Part shown: positions 22,071 through 33,710 of the stretch, piece by piece
How the letters are laid out: every line of letters starts with the position of its first letter
Numbering within the stretch: position 1 is the stretch's first letter
Source: Crocodylus rhombifer
Taxonomy: Eukaryota; Chordata; Crocodylia; Crocodylidae
Direction of reading: 5' to 3'
Length of the DNA: 64,000 nucleotides
NCBI GenBank assembly: GCA_038503035.1
Contig: JAVSML010025531.1
Location: 186,001-250,000, forward strand
Notes under the pieces: generated by a model
Told to the model about the DNA's origin: nothing
Database searches by the model: none
Seen by the model: only the letters and a program-made list of their open reading frames with translations
Position numbers and translations under genes: made by a program

Positions 22071-24330
22071 TTCATAGATTTCATAAATGTTAGGGCTGGA
22101 AGGGACCTTGAAGACCATCAAGTCCAGCCCCCTGCCCCAGGGGCAGGAAGTCAACTAGGGTCAAATGATCCCAGCAAGATAAGAATCCAAACATTTCTTG
22201 AATGAGTCCAGAGTAGGTGCCTGCACCACTTCTGGAGGGAGTCTATTCCAGGTCTTGGGAGTTCGGACAGTAAATACATTTTTCCTTATGTCCAGCCTAA
22301 AATGGTCTTGGAGGAGTTTATTGCCATTGGTCCTTGTGTTTCCTTGGGGCACTCTGGTGAACAGATATTCTCCCAGATCCTGATGCACACCCCTTATATA
22401 CTTATAAGCAGCCACCAAGTCCCCCCTAAGCGTACGTTTTTCCAGGCTGAAGAGTTCCATGGCTCTTAGCCTCTTTTCATAAGGCCTATTCTCTTGCCCT
22501 CTGTGCGTGGCTCTCCTCTGGAATCTCTCAAGCTTCTCCACATCCTTCTTGAATTGCAGAGCTCAGAATTGGATGCAGTTCTCCAGCTGCAGCCTCACTA
22601 AAGCTGAGTACAGTGGGAGGATGACATCCTGAGATTTACTTGAGAAGCATCTATGGATGCAAGCCAGAGTTTTGTTTGCTTTGCCAGCTGTGACATCACA
22701 CTGGTGGCTCATGTTCATCTTGTGGTCAATTGTGACCCCCAAGTCTCTTTCAGCAGCGGTGCTAGCAAGCATAGCTCTGCTGTGCCTAAAGTATGCTGGA
22801 GGTTTTTTTTCCCCTGAGGTGGAGTACCTTACATTTATTGGTATTGAATGTCTTCGGGTTTGTATCTGTCCACTTACTAAGTTTATCCAAGTCAGCCTGA
22901 ATCACTAGCCTGTCCTCAGGTGTGGATGCTATGCTCCAAAGCTTAGTATATTATCAGCAAACTTAGCCAGTGTGCTTCTGACACAAATGTCCACATCACT
23001 GATAAAGATGTTAAAGAGAACCGGTTCAAGGACAGAGTTTTGGGGGGCACCACTGGTCATGGAGTACGATAATGATTTGCTACGATCAACCACTACTCTC
23101 TGGGTTTGACCTCAGAGCCAATTTCCCAGCCATCGGACTGCAGTGTAGCTGAGACCACAGTCTCAATTGGCCAATTTTTCCATAAGGAGGTCATAGGACA
23201 CTAGATCAAAGGCTTTTTTAAAGTCCAGCTATATGATGTCAATCTCTTCTCCCTTGTCCAGGTGATATGTCACTTGGTCATAGAGGAGATGAGATCAGGC
23301 AAGACCTACCCACGACAAACTTGTGCTGGCTGTCCCTCAGGATGTTACTCGCAGCCATGTTATCAAGACAGGTCTCTGATAATTTTCTCCATAATCTTGC
23401 TCAGGATTGAGATCAAGCTGATTGGTCTGTAATTCCAGGGATCTACTTTCCACCCTTTCTTGAAGATGGGTAATAGCCTTCTTCAAGGCTTAAGGTACTT
23501 CATCTGAGTGCCACAAATTTTCAAATATTTTTGCCAATGGTTGGGCTATGACACCTGCCAGCACCTTGAGTACTCTAGGATGTAATCTGTCAGGACCAGC
23601 TGACTTGGGGTCCAGCCTCTCAAGGTGATCCTTTACTAGATCAACGCTGATGCTGGGTATAAATACACCCTCACCCTGGCTGTCCTGCATCATACTAGGC
23701 AGGATGGTCCCATTGGGCTGATGAAAGACCAATGTGACCTATAAGGCCATAGTCATTCTTGTTTAGCAGGAGGACCAGTTCCTCCTGTTTATTCCCCAAG
23801 CTCCTGGCATTGGTGTACAGACAGGCAAGTGTCCCACTGGGGGCCCCTGTCTTCCCTACCCTTCCTGTTCTGGGGCTAGGGTAGGGGTGGGTTCCCTTAA
23901 GTGCCTTAGCCTGCTGGATTTGCAAAGGTTGCCCAGTGGGCTTGCAGTGGCGGTAATTCCCCCAACCCCCAGCGGGCTTAGTTTAAAGCCTGGTTGAGCA
24001 GGTCAGCCAGTCTGGCTGAGAACAGCCTCCTCCCTAGCAGAGTGAGGTGAAGGCTCTCTCTCCCCAGAAGTCTACTGCCTCTCTCATGAAAGAGCAGACT
24101 ATGATCATGGAAGCTGAAGCCTTCACAATGACACCAGTGCCGCAGTCTTTGGCCAACTACCTCGATCCTCCTCAGCCCATAGCCCAAAAATGGGAGGATC
24201 GAGGAAAACACCACTTGATCCCCCAACCCCTTAATCATGGCATCTCTGCGACTGCTCCAAGCCGTGTCATTTGTACCCATATGGATAAGGAGCCATAGGG
24301 TAGTGTTCGGTGGGCAGGATGTTACCACAC
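22071..24330 (-). pseudogene. CR1 LINE copy, younger, internally deleted
   Basis: The 3' end is at about 22071 (ttcatagatttcataaatg, the CR1 terminal short-repeat type). Going up the minus strand come the carboxy-terminal region ('YEKRLRAMELFSLEKR', 'NRLPPEVVQAP'), the reverse transcriptase and, after a deletion, part of the endonuclease ('YTNARSLGNKQEELV'). At about 22950 the catalytic box reads FADN rather than the FADD expected of an active CR1. At about 23735 the frame jumps from early endonuclease to the 'SAGPDRLHPRVLK' part of the reverse transcriptase, so about 1 kb is missing. Frameshifts split the rest. Not autonomous. Confidence 0.9.
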
Positions 24331-24536
24331 GGTTGTTACTATGCATTTATTTAATATTTGTATAAACAAGTACTAAATGAATATGCGGTAATTTAAGTTA
24401 CTGTGCAGTAGTGCCAATAAAAACCCTTTTTGTGATGCTACTGTGCAGTATCATTGAATCATGGTTTTTGCCATGCGATGCTACAGCATAGTAGTATCGG
24501 GCTACTGCACAGTCAGCGTCTCAAGTAGATATGGCC
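24331..24536. mobile_element. TIR element 'ctactgcaca', copy 1 (left end lost)
   Basis: Shares gcatttatttaatatttgtataa, aagtacta, gcagtagtgcc and a right end ctactgcacagtcagcgtctcaagtagat with 33475-33706. The left terminal repeat is missing or replaced where the CR1 copy ends. Confidence 0.6.
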
Positions 24537-24609
24537 AGTACTCCAGAGGAACATCATCTGTGTTGGAAAAAATAGGTAAGAATTACTTCCCATCACTTGA
24601 ATACAATAC

Positions 24610-24960
24610 TTCTCTTAATACATCCCAGTATTTCTACTAACTTGCTTTGTAACATCATTACACTTTTGATTCATATTCAGCTTTCTTTCCACTCTAAATC
24701 CTGGGTCCTTTTCCAGTAGTACTGTGGCCTAGTCAGTTATTCCCCATTTTGTATTTGTGAATATGATTGTTCCTTCCTAAGTGTAGAACTCTGTGTTGTT
24801 CTTACTAAATTTCACCCTAATTTTTTTCAGACTCTTTGAACAGTGATGTGGAATCCTAAGTGATATATCCTCCCAGGTTGACATTGAGCCTTTAACTACT
24901 GTTTAAAGCATAATTATCTGACCAGTTCTGAAATATATTCATGGTCATTTGTGGGTTTTT
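24610..24960 (-). pseudogene. ancient CR1 fragment
   Basis: Minus-strand sequence resembles, with heavy divergence, the CR1 region just downstream of the reverse transcriptase catalytic box. The segments gattcatattcagctt, ctgggtccttttccag and gtgtagaactctgtgttg align with the better-preserved copy at 36235-36350. Confidence 0.5.
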
Positions 24961-27260
24961 ATGATTTATTTTTCTACTTTTTATTTCCCAATTAGCAACA
25001 GTTTTCTATAAAATTAATATATATCATAAGTTTAATGCTGAATTATTTGAAGGGCCAGCAGTTCCAATAAGGTTAACATTACTACTTCTGTGCTCAGAAA
25101 ATGCATGGTCAGGTCCAATGTATTGTGTTTATTTCTCCAAAGAAATATTTGATTGCTGTTCTCTAAATAAATACATTAAGAAACACAGTTTACTCCTTGT
25201 GAACAATGTGGAAATAATAACCAATAGAAGCAGAGTAAGCACTCAGGAAAATGCTTAACTTTCAACACATAAGCAATCTCAGTGAAGTTAATGGGACTAT
25301 ACACATGCTTAAGCAAAAGCTTTCTTTATTGGATTAAGGCCATAATGGGAGGAGGAATAAAATTTAACTAAGGAAGCATGTTCTAGTTCAAATGTCCAAA
25401 ATGCTGTTATATGTAATAGTGAGGAAAATTATTTAAAAACTACATTGGCACTATGTCTATATTCAACATAATTTCAAAACCACAGAATGCTCTATTAAAA
25501 TCTTTCTGGCATGTTAAATTTAGAACATAAAAGCTAAGGGACTGTGCCTGCAAAGCCTTACTTTCATAAAGTAGTTACAGAACTGAGCTCGAATTCCCAA
25601 AGCACTTTCCAAGTTTTCACTAAGGGCTAGATCCAATAAAGGACATAAGAAGAATTTAGGCACCTATGTCCAAAATTATGATCCTGAAGACCACTGCCTA
25701 GCTGCTTGCCCTATCCACCAGAAGGCTAAATTCCTTAGGCATTATATATTATTTATTTTATTTTATACTTCCCCAGGTGCCTAATATTCTGTCTTTGTGC
25801 CATGCAAAACTTTCCTGGTCTAGAAGGCTCAGCACCTTGGTGCTGAAATCACGACTGACCTAATGAGGATCCAGAAGCAAAGCATTCTTCTGCCTACATA
25901 CCCTGATGATCCTGATCTAGTGGCTGTTCTTGAAATATGTCTAAAATGCTTATTAGCATATGTGTGTTTGCAGGACTGAGCTCCTCACAACATTTGGCTT
26001 TGTTTATTGCTTTCTTTTAACAGTATCAAGAATGGGACAGCATCAAGAATGGGAAGGTTCAATTCCTTCCTTTCCTAGAAGAATGCTCTCATTTATAGGC
26101 TCATAGGATATTCTAGAGGAGAAAGGCTGAAGTAGTGGCCCTGCACTGTAAAAGATCAAACATCATTGGGCCAAAGACAACAGTGGAATGAGAGAGAGAG
26201 AGAGAGAACACAAAAGGAGCAAGATTCTTTACTCCATGGGTTAGGATATACATGTAGGAAGTTGGGGCCCTCTATTTTAGTCTCTGTTCTGTTGTTTTAT
26301 GTCAAAAAGTCATTGGACAAAATACAAGGCAGGGCTATTATATGGAAGTTGACCTCATTTTCCACGAATGCTTTATAATTAGAAAATACAATCCAGCATA
26401 TAACTCGACACATTTGTTATGTTCTTAAAATATATTTTTAAATTATGCTACCTGAAACAACAAGGCTGTGATTTGGAAAATATAACTAATTATAGCACTG
26501 GTGGCCAACATTTTAGCAGCTCTGCCATATTCAAGCACTTTACCCTCCCTGACTGCCACTCTAATCTCTTTCCCCTGCCAAGTTTGTTGCTCTTCTTTCT
26601 GCACCCAGCTCTGTGCTCCCCGCCCAATCTGTTGTTCTGCTTTCTGTTTCTTGCCTTGTCTGCTTCTGTGTTCCCTCTCCAGTCTACCACAAGCCACACA
26701 CAGAAGTACCTGTGCCACTTACTTACCCACGTGCTGCAGGTTGGTCATCCCTGACTTACAATATTCCCAGCAGAAAATGTTGACATCGACAAACATTGGT
26801 AGTCACTATTCAGCTCCATTTAAATTTCATGTCAAATTCTGTAGAAAGGTTCACTAGGTTTCTATATTTACGGTATACTACACTTTTTAACTGCAGTGAC
26901 CCAGTCCTACTGTATCTAACTGATGATCAGTTTTACTCATATGGACTATCTCATTGAAATCAATAGGACTTCTTATACAAATAAGATGTTACAAAACTGG
27001 GCCAAGTTTTCAGCTAACTTTGACCTGGACTCAGTGTTAATATGCACAAAATCAGTCATGCAGCCATTTCTTGCACATCCTGTCCTCTGAAGTTTCCACT
27101 GGCCTCATTAGTGCAGGAGTTCACTCAGTCACTCTGCTTGCTTATGCAACTGAAATAACTGTTATACAAAATTAGAAGCCACTTTTTGAAAATGTGTCTG
27201 ATGTAAATGAATGGGTTTTTATTGCTGGTGGAATAACAATAGAAAGCTTTTCTGTTCTTG
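24961..27260. other. AT-rich stretch with ancient palindromic repeats
   Basis: 25245-25320 contains a 'tgcttaactt ... agtgaagttaatggg ... atgcttaag' palindrome and 25625-25800 a 'taggcacctatg ... ccaggtgccta' inverted pair, both resembling very old amniote interspersed repeats. (AG)10 lies at 26190-26209. No gene seen. Confidence 0.4.
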
Positions 27261-27268
27261 GATTAGAC

Positions 27269-27682
27269 CAGGGCCATCCAACTTCTGAGCAGTCAGGGGC
27301 CATATACCATCTGGGTCCCAGGCCTCTGGGCCCTTCCACCACATAAACATCTCCGACTACATGCTGCTCAGGCCCCCTGGGACCCTCTTCTTCCAACAGT
27401 GACATACCATGGGTCTCCAGTGCCTGGGGGCCAATCCTTGCATTTGCGACCCCCACGCCTGGGGACCATGGGGACCATGGCTTCCTCCTGCCCCGCCCCC
27501 CCACTGGCTCCCAGGTGTAAGAGCAGGAAGTGAATACTGGAGAAGGGAATGCGAGATAGCAGACCCTGGCTTAATGACATTAGGAACAATAGGGGAGAGG
27601 CATCCAGGCAGGAATCTAGGGGCTGTATGTTAACCACATGCAGGCTGCATGCAGCCCATAGGTAGCCAGTTGGACAGCCCTG
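27269..27682. mobile_element. hAT-like MITE with 8-bp duplication
   Basis: Termini CAGGGCCATCCAACTTCT and CCAGTTGGACAGCCCTG are inverted repeats of about 17 bp. The unit is flanked by gattagac (27261-27268) and aattagac (27683-27690), 7 of 8 identical. It is 414 bp with a GC-rich interior and no transposase. Confidence 0.85.
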
Positions 27683-28150
27683 AATTAGACTGTAACACCA
27701 GCTGCACCCAAACTGAACACAGAGTGTAATAGACTTAACAACTGTACCAATATCAAAGGATATTAATACAAGCTATTATGATGCAACTCTTATTGTCTAA
27801 TTTATTCTTAACTACACAAGTGTAGGAAAACCACTCCAGTTAGGGTGAGTTAAGTCACTTTGACTACAGGGTCACATAGATGTTACTGTTAAATAGTAAC
27901 AGCTGCTGTGTACTCCCAAGCAACATCTTCTGCTACTCTTTAAAAGCAGTTAAGATGTAGGTTTGTCCATACCTAAAGTTGTTACATTGGTCTGAAGAAC
28001 CGTAGCAGTTTTTAACACATAGGCCCTTAGTTTCTGGTCTTTTATTGTTGCCCTGTGGGGTCAGGCCAGCTCTCAGGATCTCAATATTGCGCTGTTATAC
28101 AGGAGGGTGTGACACAATTGCACATATACAAACACACAAATTGATTAGGT

Positions 28151-28182
28151 GCACGCGTGCGCGCGCACACACACACACACAA
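28151..28182 (+). repeat. GC/AC microsatellite
   Basis: An alternating purine-pyrimidine run, gcacgcgtgcgcgcgc followed by (AC)n. Such a run can adopt Z-DNA. Confidence 0.95.
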
Positions 28183-28354
28183 CCAACTTAAGCACATACA
28201 CATCCAAACCAGCCTAGGCACATGCATACCTATCACCAATTCAAGCACAGACACTATAAAAGTGACACCCCAAAAGAGACAAAAATCAATTGTCCATATC
28301 TGCACACTCAGTACACATACACAGATCACTAATTTGTATATCATGCACACAATG

Positions 28355-28362
<8 letters not shown>

Positions 28363-28388
<26 letters not shown>
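28363..28388 (+). repeat. (AC)13 microsatellite
   Basis: An uninterrupted AC dinucleotide run. Shorter AC runs surround it, and another lies at about 28972-28984. Confidence 0.95.
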
Positions 28389-28544
28389 TCACCAGTTCAC
28401 ACACATACAACCCACCTACACATACACACAGGTAAGTTCCTAACTTGGATGGTATGGTATGTATGTGTGTGCTTGGGGTACTTGGGATACTTGGAGGAAG
28501 GTTAAGGTGAGAGAGAGAGTTAAAATGTAGGGAGTGAAAGTTGC

Positions 28545-29605
28545 CAGAACCGGGATTAGAACCGGTAACTAGAGAGAAGCTGACTAGGGAACTGAGGCTT
28601 GGGTTTACTTAAGATCAAGTGGCCCCAGGGTTACTCAAGGTCACTGGTGCATGGGAAAAAGTCCAGTAGCAAGGAGGAGACAGCCTGGAAAGAGAGAGAG
28701 ACAGAAACCTGGGAGGTCAGGGGAAAAGGCAGTGGGGATAAGACAGTGGCAAAGAAACAGGGGGTTTGAAGGTAGAGAGGAGCTCAGGACAGGTGTTAGA
28801 GGTGGCAGTGAGCCAGAAGCAGGAGAGGGAGAAATGAGACAGAAGTTATAGTGGTGAGGAGCAGAGACTGGAGCAGGGCTGAACTGTAGAAAAGCAAACC
28901 CAACCCAGGGGTCCAAATAACAGTTTTATTAAATAGACAACATGCTACACAGCCCCATGAAGTTATTGGTTCACACACACACACATGCACACACTGGCAG
29001 CAGGAGAGACTCAGTGGAAGGGTTGGAGTCCAGGCTGGGAAGAGAAACAGAGTTCAAGTCCTTGGTTGAAGAGAGGGTGGGTGGTGATAGCTACCTATCC
29101 ACGCTGGAAAGGGGTCTTTGTCCAGTAGGCGTTGTCCGGAGGGGTTCACCGGCAGGGCCTCTGGGTGGATAGGTGGTGTGGCATGGTGCTGGTGCAGATG
29201 GAGAGGGCGTCCCAAGGAGTCGTTCTTCACTACCTCTTTTTATGGGGCAGACTACCTCTGATCTCCTATGGGGAGGGCCTGTCCAGGCAATGTCAGTCCT
29301 ATTCCAAAGAGCTCCAGGTGTTCTTATTGAGCATGTGCAGCCTTGGCACAGTGGTGGGTTGCCTCATCTTTTGTTTCTTGAATGCTGAGTGTGGTTCCAA
29401 TGCCTGGGTTGTTGGTCCAGGTATTGGTGTTGATGGTTCAGTCATTCAGAGGGAGCTATTTTTAGACCTACTGCTATTGTCTCTCAAGCACCCACATTCA
29501 TCCAGGAACCAAGTTACATAGGAGGGGTAGATCTGAGTCACAGGTTTCACAACGGGGCATGGGGAACAAGATGGAGACGTGACGAAACAAAATGGAAACT
29601 TGACA
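28545..29605 (-). mobile_element. LTR-like unit, minus orientation
   Basis: On the minus strand the unit begins TGTCAAGTTTCC (29605 downward). A TATA box ccataaaaag lies at 29236-29245 and AATAAA at 28930-28925, consistent with U3-R-U5. The 3' limit near 28545 is a guess and no target duplication was identified. No retroviral coding sequence adjoins it, so it would be a solo LTR. Confidence 0.5.
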
Positions 29606-32074
29606 TGACTTATGCTAATTTACATATGTAAGCCTAAAACAGCAATCACACAATATAAAAGCAGTGAAAAATCAATACAAACATAATTATTATGACTTAT
29701 AAAACAGTGGATATCTATATCAAAATAGCAGGGAACTTATTTGCAAAGAGGGGAGAGAAAAATAAAACTTACTACCTAAAATAAAATGTTAACGTTTATC
29801 CTACATCTTAGCTTACTTATACTTATCTATTGGGAATAGAGAGGGAGAGAAAAAGTCAGAAATGGTTGGGGAAGGGGAGGGAATGCATTTTAAAATTAAA
29901 AAAAAAGAAAAACTGGGGGTTTTGCTACATTATAGTGTTGTATTCACTTCTGGAAGTGAAGAGGAACTATAGATGTGGAGTCTTGCATGCCAATATTTGC
30001 ACGTTTATTTTGCTTACACAGCTGTGCTAGACTTTGCATTGAATATGAGTTCTGGGGAAAAAAGAATTTTAAAGACTTTTATTTTTAAGTAAAGTCTATT
30101 GTGGGCCTGTACATCTTTAGTTTGACAGATTTCTACTGAAAGCATTACTCACACTTGATAATTTCCATTGAGGAATGGGAACTCTAAAACAAATATTTTA
30201 ATTATTCATTAAAAATATATTACCAGTGTCCTCATGGATGAAAACATTAGGTTAGGAGTGACTGTCATCTTGTAAGAAGTTGTAACTCCTAGCTCATTGA
30301 TTAGGAACACTTGGTAATTACTATTTTCTCTTAGTATGAACTATATTGCAGAAAAGGAGCTGAAATCCTAGAGTCATATCAGAAAGGAAAATTTAAAATA
30401 CATGCACACAGGTATTAATTTACACATATTGTATAAATTCCCATGCCTACATAAGAATATGGATATGAAAAATTGTTAATCCTTCAAAAATGTCAAATAA
30501 AATAGAAATAGGAGCTCTGTTATTTGTATAGCACTTTTACTTTTTAATAGCTTGATATAGAAACTAGAATGGTATAGTTAATCAGTATGTACATCTGCAT
30601 GTGGGTTATTTTGTCAGTCTTAATGAATTATATGGTTACTAGGTACACTGACAGTACACAAAATGAGCAGACCTGAGTGGCTCACACCAATCTTCAGATG
30701 TTGTCATAAAATCCAATTTTACAAAATTGAAGTTGGAACCAATGAAGCATTAAGGACTAAATTGTCCTTTTATCTCCAGTTCAGAGGAAAGGCAAAGTTT
30801 AACTATGCTGCCCCAGGAAAAAAACTTGTACAATAATTTTTCCTTGATTTCCCCCCCTAGAGGCAGCAATCAATTACTAGCCCTTACAAGATCCATACAA
30901 TTACTCTCTTGGCCAGCTTAAAGTAGGAGGTTTGTTCATTACCTATTTGTATCTACTTCTTTCCCATCTGTCTAGGAAAGAAGTACATCACCCAGGTTCT
31001 GTTTTCCCTTTCACCATCATGCTTACAGTCCAAATAAGGGGAAGTTTGCAGGACTGTGAAAAGTGTTGCAGGGTAGGTCTATACTATGGTGGTGGCTTGT
31101 GCTCTGGCCAAGTTGCCCCAACCAGCCCCATCTCACCCACTTCTGTTCCTGCACTTCAAACCCAGAACTACACCAGTGAAGTAGTAGGCCTCTCTTGGCA
31201 GATACTCTCAAGACCTCAGTATCCAGCACTTTTCTGAAAGTGGGCAGAGCAAAACATGCTAGAATAGCCTTACTGGTATGTATATTTTTGTATGTAATAT
31301 TTCAATTATGTTAGGTGGAGTGGGTGGAGCATGACTGGGGGGGAGGGGAAGAGGATTATTGGAACCATATAATGGTTCCAGTTCAGCTTTACCTCTAGTG
31401 ACTTAGGTTGCATGCTCACATAGGTCACAACATGACAGAGTCCTAGAAATTTTGGTTGGTGTTGATACCACTAACTGCCTCTGTTAGGATAGTGAGGGAG
31501 TGCTGACATCAAGTCTATTCTAGCATTGCATGCAAACAATTCTGGACTCCACCAGCTGTGAAATGTGCCTATCAATTAGACAGTACATGGCCTGACATGC
31601 ATTGTAATTCTGAACGCTGTCAGCATCTGTTTCCTCTCCATGACTAGATTATCTTTGTATTCTTGTGTGCAAAACAGATGAGTTTTCACAGAGATCATGT
31701 ACTTAGGTAATGTGCTGCTTAAGGCCCATCTTTGCTCTCATTTCTCACTCAAAGACATGAAAAGGAAAAAATTTCAACATAAATGCCAAAGTTCCTTTGT
31801 GCAAAGCAAGCAGTTTTCAGAAAGGCCATATAGTAGGTCTGTACCCCATGAATCACTCTCCAGGGAGATTGTCCTCATGCCAAATTTAGAGAGATGGTGA
31901 GAGTGGCAGGACTGAGGTCATTATGGGAAACTATCCGTTGCCTAGTTCTGGTACAATCTTGTCAGAATCAGCTGGTATGTTGCATAGAGACTCAGTTTAC
32001 CAGTGCTGATCAGTTAAGAAAGCACTGAATAAAGTGGACCACTGTCAGACAGACTCCTTGGTTTTGAATATTAA
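29606..32074. other. AT-rich stretch, nothing recognised
   Basis: Low-GC sequence. No exon with convincing splice sites and no repeat I can name. Confidence 0.5.
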
Positions 32075-33141
32075 TGTCACAGGCCAGCTGGGCACTGTGA
32101 GTGAATCAGTTTTATCACAGGCCAACTGGGCTGTTTGGTTCAGTTTTGGATTGAGGAGGCAAAGCTGGGAGTGAAGTAACAGCAAATTTATTATAGCTTG
32201 CACACACATACCAGTTAACAGAAAGATAAATGTGATAAGCAGATAATGCAGTATTAAAGAGCTAATAGTGAATAATAATAAGAGATAATAACAACAGATA
32301 GATAGATCAATTCTGTCACAGGCCAACTGGGCACTGTGGGGGTATTAGCCACTGGGATGTTCAAAACAACAGATAGACAGACATGGGTTGGCAACCTATT
32401 GATAGTCCCTCGATGCCTAGGTACGCATCAAGTGATTCCAGTGAAGTCAGATGACCCCGATCGATGCTGTTGGAGGGATTACTGGGGAAGGTCCCTTGAT
32501 CAGGATCCAACCGTCACTGACACCGGGAGTCCGGGGTCCGGGCGTGGAACAAAAATGACCATTCTGTTCCCTCCTTCCTGCTGGTCACCTGATACACGCG
32601 CTTTTTATACCTAGTCTTATGCTAATCTGTTGGCTTTAGAACCACTCATAATCTTGCTCTATAACTGTTACCCTATGGGATTGAAAGGTGTTAACAATTA
32701 TCATAAAAAGTTACTACCTAGACTCGGGTTTATCCAAATTATAATGCAGCACCTTTAGGTCTGAAATTGACATTGCTCTGCCTAAGCCCCAACCCCTTTT
32801 AGGGTTTTTTTTTTCAATATGCTTTCTTGGGATGTGCTTTCCTGGAATGTGTTGGGTGTACAGGGCAGTTAGATCCAGTTTTATCATCAAGGCTGAACCC
32901 TGAGCAAAAAACCACTAGGTCAGCTAATCTTTCAGCTACAGCTTTGCCTATGGGCCCCACTCAGTTCCACAAACAGTTAATTTTATCATTTTGGTTAAAC
33001 TTATGACAGACAAGGTACATTTGCTGTTTACAAACTTACAAGCTTTATATTAACTAATATTACCTGTTTAGGCAAAATACCAAATGCCTCTAAGAAGCAC
33101 ATATTTATTGTTTATTAATCCCTCTGGTTCTGGCCGTCACA
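32075..33141 (-). mobile_element. LTR-like unit with terminal TGTCACAGG/GGCCGTCACA
   Basis: Left end TGTCACAGGCCAG and right end CTGGCCGTCACA are inverted. On the minus strand a TATA box (gtataaaaag) is at 32610-32601 and AATAAA at 32192-32187, giving a U3 of about 530 bp, R of about 400 and U5 of about 110. The string cacaggccaactgggc recurs near 32078, 32115 and 32317. A target duplication is unclear: atta occurs on both sides with a one-base offset. There are no retroelement genes, so it is probably solo. (GATA)-like repeats lie near 32296. Confidence 0.6.
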
Positions 33142-33470
33142 CATTACGTGGCACTAAAAGTAAAAGGAACCAAGGAAATACCCTAAGTGGAAGAACGAAC
33201 TAGTTAAAAAGCACCACAAGAGCTGGAATAGAAAAAGATTAAACAGTGTATCACTGCATATCTGGAAGCAATCAGTACCAGCAAAAAGAAAAATAGCTAG
33301 CTTTGTTTCTGAGAAGAGGTGCTTCAGGATCACTTGATATATTTATCAGTTTTAGGTAATTCAGACAGGGGAAGAATCTTGAAATTGGGTAAAAAAATGT
33401 TCAGTACTGCACGCCATGTTAAAAGGCAAAAAAATCAGAGAGAAGATTTCAAGTAGAAATTATATAATGG

Positions 33471-33710
33471 GCAGGTCGACATGAGATGCTACTATGTAAT
33501 GGTTACTGCACATTTATTTAGTACTGGTATAAGCAAGTACGAAATAAATGAGTGGTAACTGAAGTTATTGCTCAGTAGTGCCACAAACAACTTTTAAGTT
33601 ACGGTACTGCACAGTAACCTAATACTAGGCTTTTGCTAGTGCTGTTATGTGCTACCACACAGAAATATTTGGCTACTGCACAATCAGCATCTCATGTAGA
33701 TGTGCCTAAT
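33471..33710. mobile_element. TIR element 'ctactgcaca', copy 2 (complete)
   Basis: The left end gggcaggtcgacatgagatgct is mirrored by agcatctcatgtagatgtgcc at the right. The interior contains several tactgcaca/tgtgcagta-type palindromes. About 235 bp, non-coding. Relatives lie at 24331-24536, about 41290-41640 and 60896-61080. Confidence 0.75.

Noticed and set aside
22071..24330. An intact, active LINE
   Set aside because: Frameshifts, an internal deletion and loss of the second catalytic aspartate show that it is dead.
28081..28435. Open frames rich in Cys/Val or Thr/His
   Set aside because: Translations of CA microsatellites.
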